A stretch of 64,000 bases of DNA. Source: Bacteroidales bacterium (GTDB taxonomy: Bacteria > Bacteroidota > Bacteroidia > Bacteroidales > VadinHA17). The notes beneath the pieces are model-generated. The model saw only the letters and a program-made list of their open reading frames with translations, was not told where the DNA came from and ran no database searches. Of this stretch, positions 18,001-26,831 are shown piece by piece. The position numbers and the translations under genes are program-made. The DNA is taken from NCBI GenBank assembly GCA_009877105.1, contig WXFD01000075.1, forward strand, positions 1-64,000. Reading direction: 5' to 3'. The stretch's first letter is position 1, and each line of letters starts with the position of its first letter.

Positions 18001-19404
18001 TTAGATTTTATATGGAATTGTTACCGTGAAAGTACTGCCCTTTCCGGTTCTACTGCTTACTGTTACATTGCCACCATGAGCTTCAGCGATCTTTTTTACA
18101 TAATAAAGTCCGAGGCCGAGCCCCTTGTATTTATGAATGTTACCGGAACCGGCCCTGTAGAACTTCTCAAAAATGTGCCTCTGATCGGTTCTTGAGATAC
18201 CTATGCCGTTGTCGGAAATCATGATGACGGCATTATTGCCGCTGGTAAATCCCCTGACCTCTATTTCCGGGCCATCACCCGAATATTTAACAGCATTCGA
18301 AAGAAGATTATTGATGAGAGTTGTAAAGTAAACCGGATCCAGTTCCATTTCGGCGCTGCTGAAATCATAGGTTTCGCTTATTGAAGCACTCTGACCGCTG
18401 CCGTTTCTGAAACAATCCACAATTTCCCTGATCGTTTCCTCAATCCTTACTTTCTTTTTTTCAATTTCAAACTGAGTCCTTTCCCACATGCTTATTTCAA
18501 GTATCATGTTTATCAGCTGGTTGAGATGAACACTCTGCTTTCCGATAAGTTTTGCGGTTTCCATGATCCTTTTCCCGTCATTGATGACCTGAGGCATTTC
18601 AAGAGTCTTACCGGCAACGGTGATTGTTGAAAGAGGAGTTTTGAGTTCATGTGTCATATTGTTGATGAAATCGGTCTTCAGGCTTGAAAGCCTTTTCTCC
18701 ATCATCAGGTTCCTGTAGGTTTTCATGAAAAGAGCCACTACTGCAAAAATACTGAATACGCTAAGTGCGAGGGAGAATGAAGTCTCTCTGAGAACGAGCC
18801 TCTGTTTGTCCCTTATGTCAATGTAGTATTCAAAATCAAGCCGGAAGTTGTTATTTTCCGATCTGTCTCCTTTAACCAGTATCTGTGAAGTGCTTCCAGG
18901 CCTGCCCCGGTGTTTCAGTTTACCTGCTTCCTGAATTCCGCTGCCCGGCTGCTCCTGATTTATGAATATCGGTATCCTCCTGTCGTTGTAAATGAGTTCA
19001 AAATAGTTGATCTTGACTTTGGAACTGAATTCCTTCTCAATTCCCTGACTTTCAAAGTAAGCAGAAAGGAATTCGGAAAGATCCTGCTCCCGGGTAAGAA
19101 CTGTGGTGACAAAATACAATACATCTTTTTTTCTTGCCTCGAGAAGTGAATCATTTGTTATTCCTGCAAGTTCAGGTGCTGTTTTTGCCGAATAGCTGCC
19201 TATAAGAAGCCGGGCAGTATCAAAACCGTCCGTACCCCAGTTCCTGTCCATGTATTCAAGTGCGTCCTGTGAGTAAATCCTGTACCTTAAATTGAACATT
19301 TCGTCCTTTTGCTTCCAGATGCCGCTTACAATGATGATCTGGGCACATATCAGTATTATAATGGATATAATTCCGGGAAGAAGTATGGTGTTCCTGGCTT
19401 TCAT
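18001..19404 (-). CDS. rprX: Sensor histidine kinase (RprX-like)
   Basis: The 467-residue inner-membrane kinase has a first membrane segment at about 8-28, a periplasmic sensor of about 180 residues, and a second membrane segment at about 210-228. The HisKA domain follows, with His252 in HELKTPLSTI. The HATPase domain shows the N box NNLLSNAVKYS, G1 DNGIGIS and G2 GLGLGLYYVKK. There is no HAMP domain visible between the membrane segment and HisKA. Transcription runs kinase then regulator. The regulated genes cannot be told from the sequence. Confidence 0.9.
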   Translation of the reverse strand: MKARNTILLPGIISIIILICAQIIIVSGIWKQKDEMFNLRYRIYSQDALEYMDRNWGTDGFDTARLLIGSYSAKTAPELAGITNDSLLEARKKDVLYFVTTVLTREQDLSEFLSAYFESQGIEKEFSSKVKINYFELIYNDRRIPIFINQEQPGSGIQEAGKLKHRGRPGSTSQILVKGDRSENNNFRLDFEYYIDIRDKQRLVLRETSFSLALSVFSIFAVVALFMKTYRNLMMEKRLSSLKTDFINNMTHELKTPLSTITVAGKTLEMPQVINDGKRIMETAKLIGKQSVHLNQLINMILEISMWERTQFEIEKKKVRIEETIREIVDCFRNGSGQSASISETYDFSSAEMELDPVYFTTLINNLLSNAVKYSGDGPEIEVRGFTSGNNAVIMISDNGIGISRTDQRHIFEKFYRAGSGNIHKYKGLGLGLYYVKKIAEAHGGNVTVSSRTGKGSTFTVTIPYKI

Positions 19405-19516
19405 CAGTATTGATTTGATTCTTAAAATTATTCAAATTACAATTACCCCGGACATACTGAATAAACATTAACCTGACATTAACCCCGCATTAACAATGCG
19501 GCAGGATTCCGGTTTT

Positions 19517-19524
19517 TAAATTTG
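19517..19524 (+). promoter_or_regulatory. -7 box upstream of the 240-residue secreted protein gene
   Basis: TAAATTTG fits TAnnTTTG, 26 bases before the ATG at 19550. No obvious -33 partner was found. Confidence 0.45.
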
Positions 19525-19549
19525 AAACTGAAACAGAAAAAAGGCAGCC

Positions 19550-20272
19550 ATGAAAAGATCAGTTTTGTTTTTATCAGTATTATTCCTGGTATCTGCAACC
19601 ATTTCATTCCGGCCGGCAGCGGGACAGGCTAAGTCGAAGGAGGACAGGGAGCGGGAACTCAGGATGCAGGAAGAGATAGATGCCCATAAAAAGGCAATAA
19701 CCGAGCAGAAAAAGTCAAAGGAGATTCAGGAGGGGAATTTGGAAAATCAGGGTGATGATTTGGATGAGACCCTGGAAAAGGCCCTGGAACCGTTAGGGGA
19801 TTGGAAGAAATACAGATATATATTCAGGGATTTTGATCGTTTCAGAAACAGGCCCTTCGTATTGCACGACTTTAATAATCCCGGAGCTCCCTTTGTTTTT
19901 ACCCCTGGAAGCGATTTCTTCCCCGGTAAACTGCTTGGCCCGAATGTTGAAAAAAGCTCGTGGGAATTATCCAGGACCATTAAGGAAAAATCCTTTTCAA
20001 GCGATTATACATTTGATGTCGACCCGTCATCGGGTACGGTTATAATGGCGGTAAATGGCGACTGCCGGGCAGGAGAGATACGGATCAGGATAACAATGCC
20101 AAACGGCAAAACTTATTCTGATATTGCAATCGATGAGTTTGGAAATCTTAACTGGAAGAAGTCGTTTAAAGTTTCTGACGGGGAAAACCAGGATAAGACA
20201 GGGGTCTGGAAATTTCAGGTAAATGCCAGCAAGGCCACGGGATATTTCAGAATATCGCTTCTGACTTATTAG
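19550..20272 (+). CDS. Secreted hypothetical protein with coiled-coil and beta domain
   Basis: The 240-residue protein has a signal peptide (MKRSVLFLSVLFLVSATISF, cleavage near AAGQA). Residues 28-75 are highly charged and helical (a likely coiled coil, SKEDRERELRMQEEIDAHKK). Residues about 95-240 look beta-rich, with a small aromatic core (PFVLHDFNNPGAPFVFTPGSD) and a C-terminal beta sandwich-like segment (CRAGEIRIRITMPNGKTYSDIAIDE). I do not recognise a family. It is divergent from the RprXY-like operon, so it may be a target of that system; this is only a positional inference. Confidence 0.75.
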   Translation: MKRSVLFLSVLFLVSATISFRPAAGQAKSKEDRERELRMQEEIDAHKKAITEQKKSKEIQEGNLENQGDDLDETLEKALEPLGDWKKYRYIFRDFDRFRNRPFVLHDFNNPGAPFVFTPGSDFFPGKLLGPNVEKSSWELSRTIKEKSFSSDYTFDVDPSSGTVIMAVNGDCRAGEIRIRITMPNGKTYSDIAIDEFGNLNWKKSFKVSDGENQDKTGVWKFQVNASKATGYFRISLLTY

Positions 20273-20280
20273 TATTTATT

Positions 20281-20335
20281 GCCGCCAGGCGGAAGGACTC
20301 TCAACGGGTCATCTTCTTTTTTTCCGCCCTGGTGG
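20281..20335. terminator. Inverted repeat between convergent genes
   Basis: GCCGCCAGGCGGAA at the left pairs with TTCCGCCCTGGTGG at the right (one bulge, one mismatch), with an internal T-run. It sits right after the secreted-protein gene at 19550-20272 and upstream, on the other strand, of nothing coding for 220 bases, so it probably ends that transcript. Confidence 0.5.
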
Positions 20336-20558
20336 ATACCTGTATCATTTCTTTATTTCGCCCGATTTTTGTACGAGGGTAAGCTTCTGTCTGAATAATT
20401 CAGGGCTGCAGGGGTTATCACCTTATATTCCCGGAGTCCCCGTGACAGTTCCGGGAACCTGAGATCCGGCTGCTGTCATCCTCCTTTGGAGAGATTTCGG
20501 TAAAAACCTTTCTTTACAGGCAGTCTTTCAAAGACAGCATCAGGTATGGTCTTTGGGT

Positions 20559-22286
20559 TTATCCGGCCTGTCGGGAAACGTGTCCTCCCTTGACGCTTTC
20601 CACCCTGACGCCATATCTGCTGCCGCCCTTTACGATCCACCTGACGTGAACCCTGCCATATCCTTCAATATTCGAGACCTCAATACGCTGCGGATTCTTC
20701 TTTTGCTCAACTGTAATATTGCGGTCAATGTCCGTTACGATCATCCCGGCAATTACTTTGCCGCCATCGAGATATACATAATCGGGAGGATCGATTTTGT
20801 ATTTAAGGTTGGTTCCCGAATGCGTCGGCATAAGCTGGGTATTCGCAATAGTTGCAGTTACCTCTTTCAGGCCGCCCGGCAGATCCCTGACATTTATCGA
20901 TGAAATCTCCAGTTTGGGCATGGTCCATGCATTGTAGATACAGAACGCAGCATTCCGGTGTGCATCGCTTTCAAGAAGAAATCCGGGATGGATCCGTCCG
21001 AAATTTTTGTCGAATCCGCCGATCTCGATCTTACCGTAAACAGGATGATCGGCTTCCTTCCATGGGATAAACGCGTCTTCAAAGAGAAGGAGCCTTTCGA
21101 ATTCATATTCATCGACGTTGGATGTGTCGTTGAACATCAACCTCTGGGTCCACAGCTCATTGGAAAAGATATAGCTCCCTATTGCACCATACCACCAGTC
21201 GAGCTCACCTCCGTATACCGGGTACAGATCCTTCCAGATGGTCAGCAGACTGTATCCGGGGATGATTTTTTCACCTTTCTTCCCGATGGTATTGATTACC
21301 ATCTCATCGGCCCTGGTGAAAACCTCAGTACCGGTATCCTTCGCCGACGGACCCCTCAGGATCATACCACCGGCATTATGAAATGACTGTGCACCTGCAA
21401 TATTCCGATGCTTCAGGCTGAAGTCCCTTACAGCCTGGTTTTCAGGAAATGAAAACGGGTACTTTCCTGCACCCCACTGCACAATGTTGGGTTCCCAGTT
21501 GAATCCGAAATCGCGGTTGGGATCGTAACCGCCGATGCCGTCTTCGTTGATCAGTCCGTCATTGTCGTTGTCAATGCCTTCAAGGCCAAGCAGCTCATAT
21601 TCTCCCTTTTCACCCGGCTTCACCATGATCATCCTTCGCGGATCCTTCGGGTCGGTAATATACTTTCCGTCGGGATTCTTTCTGCGCATCATGCTGATGA
21701 CTCCGTCGTTGTTCAAATCATCATACCCGTCCTCATCATACAGTCCGTCGCGGTCATTGTCGAACGGGACGAGGCCTGAACGCGGAGAATGGGTGGAGTT
21801 GGGCTCATCCATGAAATATTGTCTGGCATCGGGGTTGATCGTTGGCAGGATGTAGAAAACCTTGTCTTTCAGCAACTGATTGATGAATGAGTTGGTTTTG
21901 TACATTTCACACAGGTACCATGCGGTATAAAGAGCCATATCCGATCCCTGGATTTCATTTGAATGAATGTTTCCGTCAATATAGAATCCGGGCTTCTTGT
22001 CAGGGCTCTGCCCTTTCTTTTCCGATATCACAATGGCAATAATATCCCTTCCCTTATATGATTTGCCGGCAGTCTCAAGCGTGACCAGATCGGGATGCTC
22101 CTTGGCAAGCTTCCGGCAGAAATCCATGATGCCTTCATATGTGAAGTATTTATTCCATGATGTTGATACTTTCGGATTGGATGGTGATCCTGCTGCCTTG
22201 AAAAACAGTTCGGCATTCTGGGCCCTGGCCTGGAATGACAGGGAAATTGCCAGGAACAATATCGGGATTGCTATTCTTCTTGTCAT
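20559..22286 (-). CDS. Secreted M14-family zinc carboxypeptidase with calcium-loop insert
   Basis: The 575-residue secreted protein has a signal peptide ending at about residue 22 (ARA-QN). The M14 zinc site is complete: His108 and Glu111 in NIHSNE, His303 in SFHNAGG, Arg155 in NPDAR and the catalytic Glu377 in FSNELW. Between 175 and 255 are acidic loops (DNDRDGLYDEDG, DLNNDG, DNDNDGLINEDG) of the thrombospondin type 3/EF-hand-like calcium type. It is 18 bases downstream of a paralogue, so the two are cotranscribed. It probably trims extracellular peptides. Confidence 0.9.
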   Translation of the reverse strand: MTRRIAIPILFLAISLSFQARAQNAELFFKAAGSPSNPKVSTSWNKYFTYEGIMDFCRKLAKEHPDLVTLETAGKSYKGRDIIAIVISEKKGQSPDKKPGFYIDGNIHSNEIQGSDMALYTAWYLCEMYKTNSFINQLLKDKVFYILPTINPDARQYFMDEPNSTHSPRSGLVPFDNDRDGLYDEDGYDDLNNDGVISMMRRKNPDGKYITDPKDPRRMIMVKPGEKGEYELLGLEGIDNDNDGLINEDGIGGYDPNRDFGFNWEPNIVQWGAGKYPFSFPENQAVRDFSLKHRNIAGAQSFHNAGGMILRGPSAKDTGTEVFTRADEMVINTIGKKGEKIIPGYSLLTIWKDLYPVYGGELDWWYGAIGSYIFSNELWTQRLMFNDTSNVDEYEFERLLLFEDAFIPWKEADHPVYGKIEIGGFDKNFGRIHPGFLLESDAHRNAAFCIYNAWTMPKLEISSINVRDLPGGLKEVTATIANTQLMPTHSGTNLKYKIDPPDYVYLDGGKVIAGMIVTDIDRNITVEQKKNPQRIEVSNIEGYGRVHVRWIVKGGSRYGVRVESVKGGHVSRQAG

Positions 22287-22304
22287 TATCTTTATTTTGA
22301 TATG

Positions 22305-23972
22305 TTACTTTAAGTCAATTGATGTACTGATGAATCCTGTGTTGGCGGCGCCGGCGCTGATTCCTGTACTGCCTTTACCTGAAATGAGCCAGGTGAATTC
22401 GGCTGTTTCATTTCCCTGTAACCGTTTTATCCTCTGGGTTTTCAATCCGCTGATGATGGTCTGGTTCCTGGCGGGGGTAATGACGATCCTCATTATCCGG
22501 GTCCATATACTCTCATCACCTACTTCGGCACATGTGGCAAAAAGCCCTTTATTATGCACTTTCACAGTAAGTCTGAAAATATTGTCACCGGCATTTTCTG
22601 TTTTGATATCAAGGAATTCCAGTTCCGGGTGCATCAGCGATGCAGCTACCAGGAACCTGTAGTGCGCCTCAATAAGATCACCCAATGTGTCAGCCGGAGG
22701 ATTGATCATCACAAAAGGCTTGATGCCTCCTACTTCCACCTTTTTGCCGGGAAATCCGGGGTGACTGATCTCCGACCAGGGAACAAACACATCATTCATG
22801 CCGGTCTTTTCTGCAAATTTCAGGAATGCCTCTTCACGTGTTTCTGATTTTTCAATGGGAAACCACCATCCGGGGGTGCTGAAGCTATAGCGCCCATAAT
22901 GATAATATGCCCATTCCATGAAATTCCCCGGAGCTGCTGCGGCAACAGGCGCTCCTTTGGCCCCGGTTATCTCATGGTACTTGTCTGAGACCATTATGTT
23001 AATCAGCTCATCTGATTTCAGAACTGACTTCAGAGATACCGGCCTTGGCATGAACCATCTTCCTTCATCACCATCCTGACCTTTTTCCCCGCCGGCAGAC
23101 TTCGGTTCAGGCGATTTCATGGGCTGACCGAGATTATCCTGCGGTCCGAAGGCGAAAACGGCAAAAACATTGAACCTGTCAAAAAGAAAATCAAGAACAG
23201 CTTTTGTTTCAGGCTCCGACACCGGATGCAGTCCGGCGTTTTTCCCGAAATGCTCGTATTTCCAGGTCAGGTTGTTATTGAAATTTACTCCGCCTTCACC
23301 ATCTTCGTTGAAGAGTCCATCATCGTCGTTGTCTATCCCTTCGCTGTAAACAAGATATTTGCCTTTTTCCCCCCTGGAAAGGTCGGCCGGGACCATCAGC
23401 CTGTTATCCCTGACATTCTCAATATGTGTGCCGGCAGGATCGTATATCCTCATCAGGGTTATCAGACCGTCGTTATTAAGATCCTCAAAGGGATCCTCGT
23501 CTATGAGAAAATCCCGGTCATCGTCGCAGGGTCTGGCATTTGCAACCCTCTCATACCTGATGTCCGAAAAGTACTGTTGTGCGGCATCGGGTGAAAGGTT
23601 TGGAAATACATAAAAAGTAACCTTTTCCAGGAGATTCCTGATCTCCTGTGAAGACGAGTTCTCAAGAAGCTTCTCCGCAAATCCCATGGCAATTTCCTGA
23701 CCCAGGAGATGATTCCCCTCAATTCCGCCGCAGATAACAATGCCGGGTTTTTCGTCCATGTTGCCGGTGCCGGCGGTCAGAACCCATATCTCCCTTCCTC
23801 CGGCCGTTTTTACGAGCGATTTCACCGTACAAAGCCGGGGATATTTATCCTTCAGAACATTAATACGCCGGGTAAGGGTACTGAAGTCGGAGTACTTGTA
23901 TTGGGAAAACAGAGGCAGTATTGCCAGCCAGAGAATTATAAAAACGAAAGCAGTTTTTAATCGCATTTTCAT
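22305..23972 (-). CDS. Secreted M14-like paralogue lacking the catalytic residues
   Basis: The 555-residue paralogue of the neighbouring carboxypeptidase has a signal peptide ending about residue 24. It keeps the same calcium-type loops (DDDRDFLIDED, DNDDDGLFNEDG) and overall order. However, the zinc HxxE is replaced by Glu85-Gly-Asn-His88, the third His is Gly276, the NPDAR arginine is lost (SPDAAQ), and the catalytic Glu position is Pro367 (FSTPGW). It is therefore probably a pseudopeptidase that binds peptides or partners, or an enzyme with a different site. It is the first gene of the two-gene operon. Confidence 0.85.
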   Translation of the reverse strand: MKMRLKTAFVFIILWLAILPLFSQYKYSDFSTLTRRINVLKDKYPRLCTVKSLVKTAGGREIWVLTAGTGNMDEKPGIVICGGIEGNHLLGQEIAMGFAEKLLENSSSQEIRNLLEKVTFYVFPNLSPDAAQQYFSDIRYERVANARPCDDDRDFLIDEDPFEDLNNDGLITLMRIYDPAGTHIENVRDNRLMVPADLSRGEKGKYLVYSEGIDNDDDGLFNEDGEGGVNFNNNLTWKYEHFGKNAGLHPVSEPETKAVLDFLFDRFNVFAVFAFGPQDNLGQPMKSPEPKSAGGEKGQDGDEGRWFMPRPVSLKSVLKSDELINIMVSDKYHEITGAKGAPVAAAAPGNFMEWAYYHYGRYSFSTPGWWFPIEKSETREEAFLKFAEKTGMNDVFVPWSEISHPGFPGKKVEVGGIKPFVMINPPADTLGDLIEAHYRFLVAASLMHPELEFLDIKTENAGDNIFRLTVKVHNKGLFATCAEVGDESIWTRIMRIVITPARNQTIISGLKTQRIKRLQGNETAEFTWLISGKGSTGISAGAANTGFISTSIDLK

Positions 23973-24073
23973 TATTTTCTTGATTTAATCAGGCGGTTAT
24001 TTGTCATAATAAGATCCAAAACTACAAATATTATTTTATTTCCGGCACCTAAACCTTTTATCAGGTTAAATGT

Positions 24074-24081
24074 TAAATTTG
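24074..24081 (+). promoter_or_regulatory. -7 box for the metal ABC transporter operon
   Basis: TAAATTTG matches TAnnTTTG, 24 bases upstream of the ATG at 24105. No Zur-like operator could be recognised by eye. Confidence 0.45.
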
Positions 24082-24104
24082 TAATTAACGTAAATGCCCG
24101 GCTG

Positions 24105-24971
24105 ATGAGAAATATTCCTGCCTTTATCCTCCTGCTGCTTGCTGTATCATGCGGAAAAAGAGGAACCGTGCAGGAGGAGAAAACACTGACAGTCAGTATA
24201 GGCCCTTTCAAATACTTTGTTGAGGCGATAGCAGGGAATGAATACAGTGTCAATGTCATGGTGCCGCCAGGCTCAAATCCACATATATATGAGCCTTACC
24301 CCGACCAGATCAGCAAACTGAAAAAATCGGCTGCCTATATAAGCAACGGTTTCCTGGGTTTTGAAATAACCTGGCTTGACCGGTTTTATGAAATGAACAG
24401 AAAGATGAAAACCCTTTCGCTCGGAGATGTAATTGATCCCATAAAACCGGAACACCGGCATGAAAGGGAACATCTGGAAGGTGCGGATCCTCACTATTGG
24501 GTGTCACCCGAATGTGCATTCAAAATTGCACATTCGGTGAAGGACTTTATAGCAGGCCTCAATCCGGGAAACAGGGACCTTTATGAAAAAAGATATGAAG
24601 ACCTTACTGCAAGGATTAAGATTATTGATTCGGCAATGAATGAGCTTTCCTCGGCACCGGGAAGGAAAGAATTCATTATTTATCATCCGAACCTTGGTTA
24701 CCTTGCCCGTGATTATGGATTTGAGGAAATACCGGTTGAGTTTGAAGGTAAGGAACCCTCGCCGGCCAGGATGAAATACCTGATCGATCGTGCAAGAAAC
24801 AATGGACTGAAAGTAATAATGGTTCAGAAGGAATATGATACAAGGAATGCCAGGGCGATTGCTTCTGAAACCGGAGCAGAGGTCATAGTGATCGATCCTT
24901 TGTCAGAAGATTGGTATTCATTTGAACTGAAGCTGATTGAAGTATTAAAAGAAAGTTTCGGGCAGAAATAA
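24105..24971 (+). CDS. Metal-binding lipoprotein of a Zn/Mn ABC importer (ZnuA-like)
   Basis: The 288-residue lipoprotein has a lipobox with Cys16 (LAVSCG). It belongs to the cluster A-I metal-binding family. Features are VPPGSNPHIYEPYPDQI with the first His ligand, the His-rich loop HRHEREHLEGADPHYWVSP with further ligands, YHPNLGYLARDYG as third ligand region, and IDPLSEDWYS near the end. The histidine loop favours zinc over manganese. It is the first gene of a three- or four-gene operon. Confidence 0.92.
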   Translation: MRNIPAFILLLLAVSCGKRGTVQEEKTLTVSIGPFKYFVEAIAGNEYSVNVMVPPGSNPHIYEPYPDQISKLKKSAAYISNGFLGFEITWLDRFYEMNRKMKTLSLGDVIDPIKPEHRHEREHLEGADPHYWVSPECAFKIAHSVKDFIAGLNPGNRDLYEKRYEDLTARIKIIDSAMNELSSAPGRKEFIIYHPNLGYLARDYGFEEIPVEFEGKEPSPARMKYLIDRARNNGLKVIMVQKEYDTRNARAIASETGAEVIVIDPLSEDWYSFELKLIEVLKESFGQK

Positions 24972-24983
24972 GCTGACTTGTGT

Positions 24984-25730
24984 ATGGCAACCTGTTTGTT
25001 TGAAATGAAATCACTTTCAGCCTCCTATGGCGCTGGCCTGGTACTTCAGGATATTGATTTCAGGGTTTGCGGAAATGATTTTATCGGGGTTATCGGACCC
25101 AACGGAGGAGGGAAAACCACCCTGCTGAAAGTTATCCTGGGTCTGGTCAGACCTGTGGCGGGAGAACTCATCTTCAGCCGCGAGCTCAGGAACAGCAACA
25201 ATATAGGTTACCTGCCGCAGATCTCTACAGGAGATTCCAACTACCCGGTTACCGTGAAGGATGTTGTATTATCCGGACTGATGATCAGAAAGGGTCTTGT
25301 TTCAAGAATGAATAAGGCTGACCAGAAGAAAGCAGACGAAGTTATTGAGGAGCTGGGCCTGGAAAGCCTGGCAGAATCGTCGCTTAACCAGCTTTCAGGC
25401 GGCCAGCTGCAGCGTGTCCTCCTGGGACGGGCCATTATAGGCGAGCCCAAACTCCTGCTTCTCGATGAACCCGGAAATTTTGTCGATGCCAATTTTGAAC
25501 ATGATTTCTATGAAAAGCTGAGGGATCTAAACCAGCGGATGGCCATTCTTATGGTTTCACATGACATAGGAACCATTTCTGCTCACATAAAATCATTTGC
25601 GTGTGTGAACCGGCATCTTAATTACCATCCCTCATCTGAAATATCAAATGAACAGCTGCTTGCATATGGTTGTCCCATCCAGCTTATTACTCACGGTGCG
25701 GTTCCGCATACGGTCCTTAAAACTCATTGA
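24984..25730 (+). CDS. Metal ABC transporter ATP-binding protein
   Basis: The ATG at 24984 (MATCLFEMKSLSASYG) is chosen over an upstream TTG. The protein of about 248 residues has Walker A GPNGGGKTT, signature LSGGQLQR, Walker B LLLLDEPGNFVD (DEPG, as in ZnuC-type ATPases) and the switch His in VSHDIG. It follows the binding protein by about 12 bases and its TGA overlaps the permease ATG. Confidence 0.93.
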   Translation: MATCLFEMKSLSASYGAGLVLQDIDFRVCGNDFIGVIGPNGGGKTTLLKVILGLVRPVAGELIFSRELRNSNNIGYLPQISTGDSNYPVTVKDVVLSGLMIRKGLVSRMNKADQKKADEVIEELGLESLAESSLNQLSGGQLQRVLLGRAIIGEPKLLLLDEPGNFVDANFEHDFYEKLRDLNQRMAILMVSHDIGTISAHIKSFACVNRHLNYHPSSEISNEQLLAYGCPIQLITHGAVPHTVLKTH

Positions 25731-26557
25731 TGGTGGAAGGGAGTATTTTTCAATATGAGTTTGTTATCAAGGGTTTGCTGGGAGCTGTATTTGCAAGCAT
25801 AACTGCAGGACTTGCAGGAACCTATATCGTTTCCAGGCGAATGGTTTTCCTGAGCGGAGGTATTACCCATGCATCTTTCGGCGGAATCGGGATAGGATAT
25901 TTTGCAGGCATCAGTCCTGTTGTCGGCGCAGCCGTCTTTAGTGTCATTTCCGCACTTGGCGTTGAATACCTGTCAGTGAGGCAAAAAATAAGAGAAGATT
26001 CAGCAATTGGAATTCTCTGGGCTTTCGGAATGGCCATTGGTATAATATTCATCTATCTCACTCCGGGATATTCCCCTAACCTGCTAAGTTACCTGTTCGG
26101 AAGCATCCTGACGGTAACCTGGGCGGACCTGTTTGCCCTTGGAATAATGTCGGTGATATTGATCTTTTATTTCGGGTTCTTTTACCGGACCATACTTTAT
26201 ATCTCATTCGATGAGGATTTTGCCCGAACATATTCAAGATACGTGAATGTGTTCAAATACATAACTACTTCCCTCATCGCCCTTACCATTGTTCTGAATA
26301 TCAGAATGGCAGGCGTGGTGCTGGTAATATCCCTGCTGACCATTCCACCGAATATCGCCATGCTTGTTTCAAGAAACTATTTTACCATCGTGCTCCTTTC
26401 GGTTATGGCAGGCTTTATTGGAACAGCAACAGGTTATGCCATTTCATATTATGCAGGTATTCCGGTCGGCGCTACAATAATATTCACACTTGTTGTTTTG
26501 TGGGTGTTGGTCAAGCTCATGTTGAAGGTCATTAATAAAATCAGAACGACATCATGA
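25730..26557 (+). CDS. Metal ABC transporter permease (ZnuB-like)
   Basis: The 275-residue integral membrane protein has eight to nine predicted segments and belongs to the ABC-3 family. HASFGGIGIGY and the segment VLVISLLTIPPNIAMLVSR are typical of the family. The ATG at 25730 overlaps the ATPase stop codon (TGATG), a sign of coupling. It completes the importer for zinc or manganese with the two upstream genes. Confidence 0.93.
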   Translation: MVEGSIFQYEFVIKGLLGAVFASITAGLAGTYIVSRRMVFLSGGITHASFGGIGIGYFAGISPVVGAAVFSVISALGVEYLSVRQKIREDSAIGILWAFGMAIGIIFIYLTPGYSPNLLSYLFGSILTVTWADLFALGIMSVILIFYFGFFYRTILYISFDEDFARTYSRYVNVFKYITTSLIALTIVLNIRMAGVVLVISLLTIPPNIAMLVSRNYFTIVLLSVMAGFIGTATGYAISYYAGIPVGATIIFTLVVLWVLVKLMLKVINKIRTTS

Positions 26558-26721
26558 TATCAACAATTCTGACTTACAGCAGGCCGGTTTGCAGAGAAGT
26601 TATCCTGGCGTTGTTTTCATTACTGCTATTAACTGACGGATATGAAACCACCGGCCGGCCTCAATATCCTGGAATCAGTCAGGAGAATGACTGCGATATT
26701 GATAAATATTGCTTGATGTAA
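26554..26721 (+). CDS. Small 55-residue ORF coupled to the transporter operon
   Basis: The ATG overlaps the permease stop (ATGA), a hallmark of translational coupling. The peptide has a hydrophobic stretch (VILALFSLLLL) preceded by basic residues, like a signal peptide or single membrane segment. A short tail with two cysteines (DCDIDKYC) follows. I do not recognise a family. It may be an accessory metal-handling peptide or chance. Confidence 0.35.
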   Translation: MISTILTYSRPVCREVILALFSLLLLTDGYETTGRPQYPGISQENDCDIDKYCLM

Positions 26722-26831
26722 TGACATATATCAATAATTAAATAGCTCAAAATCAGTAAGAAATATGATGTAAATCAATATAGTTTAAATAACGGGAAAT
26801 GATTTTTTTCACTGACTAAAAACAGATTAAA

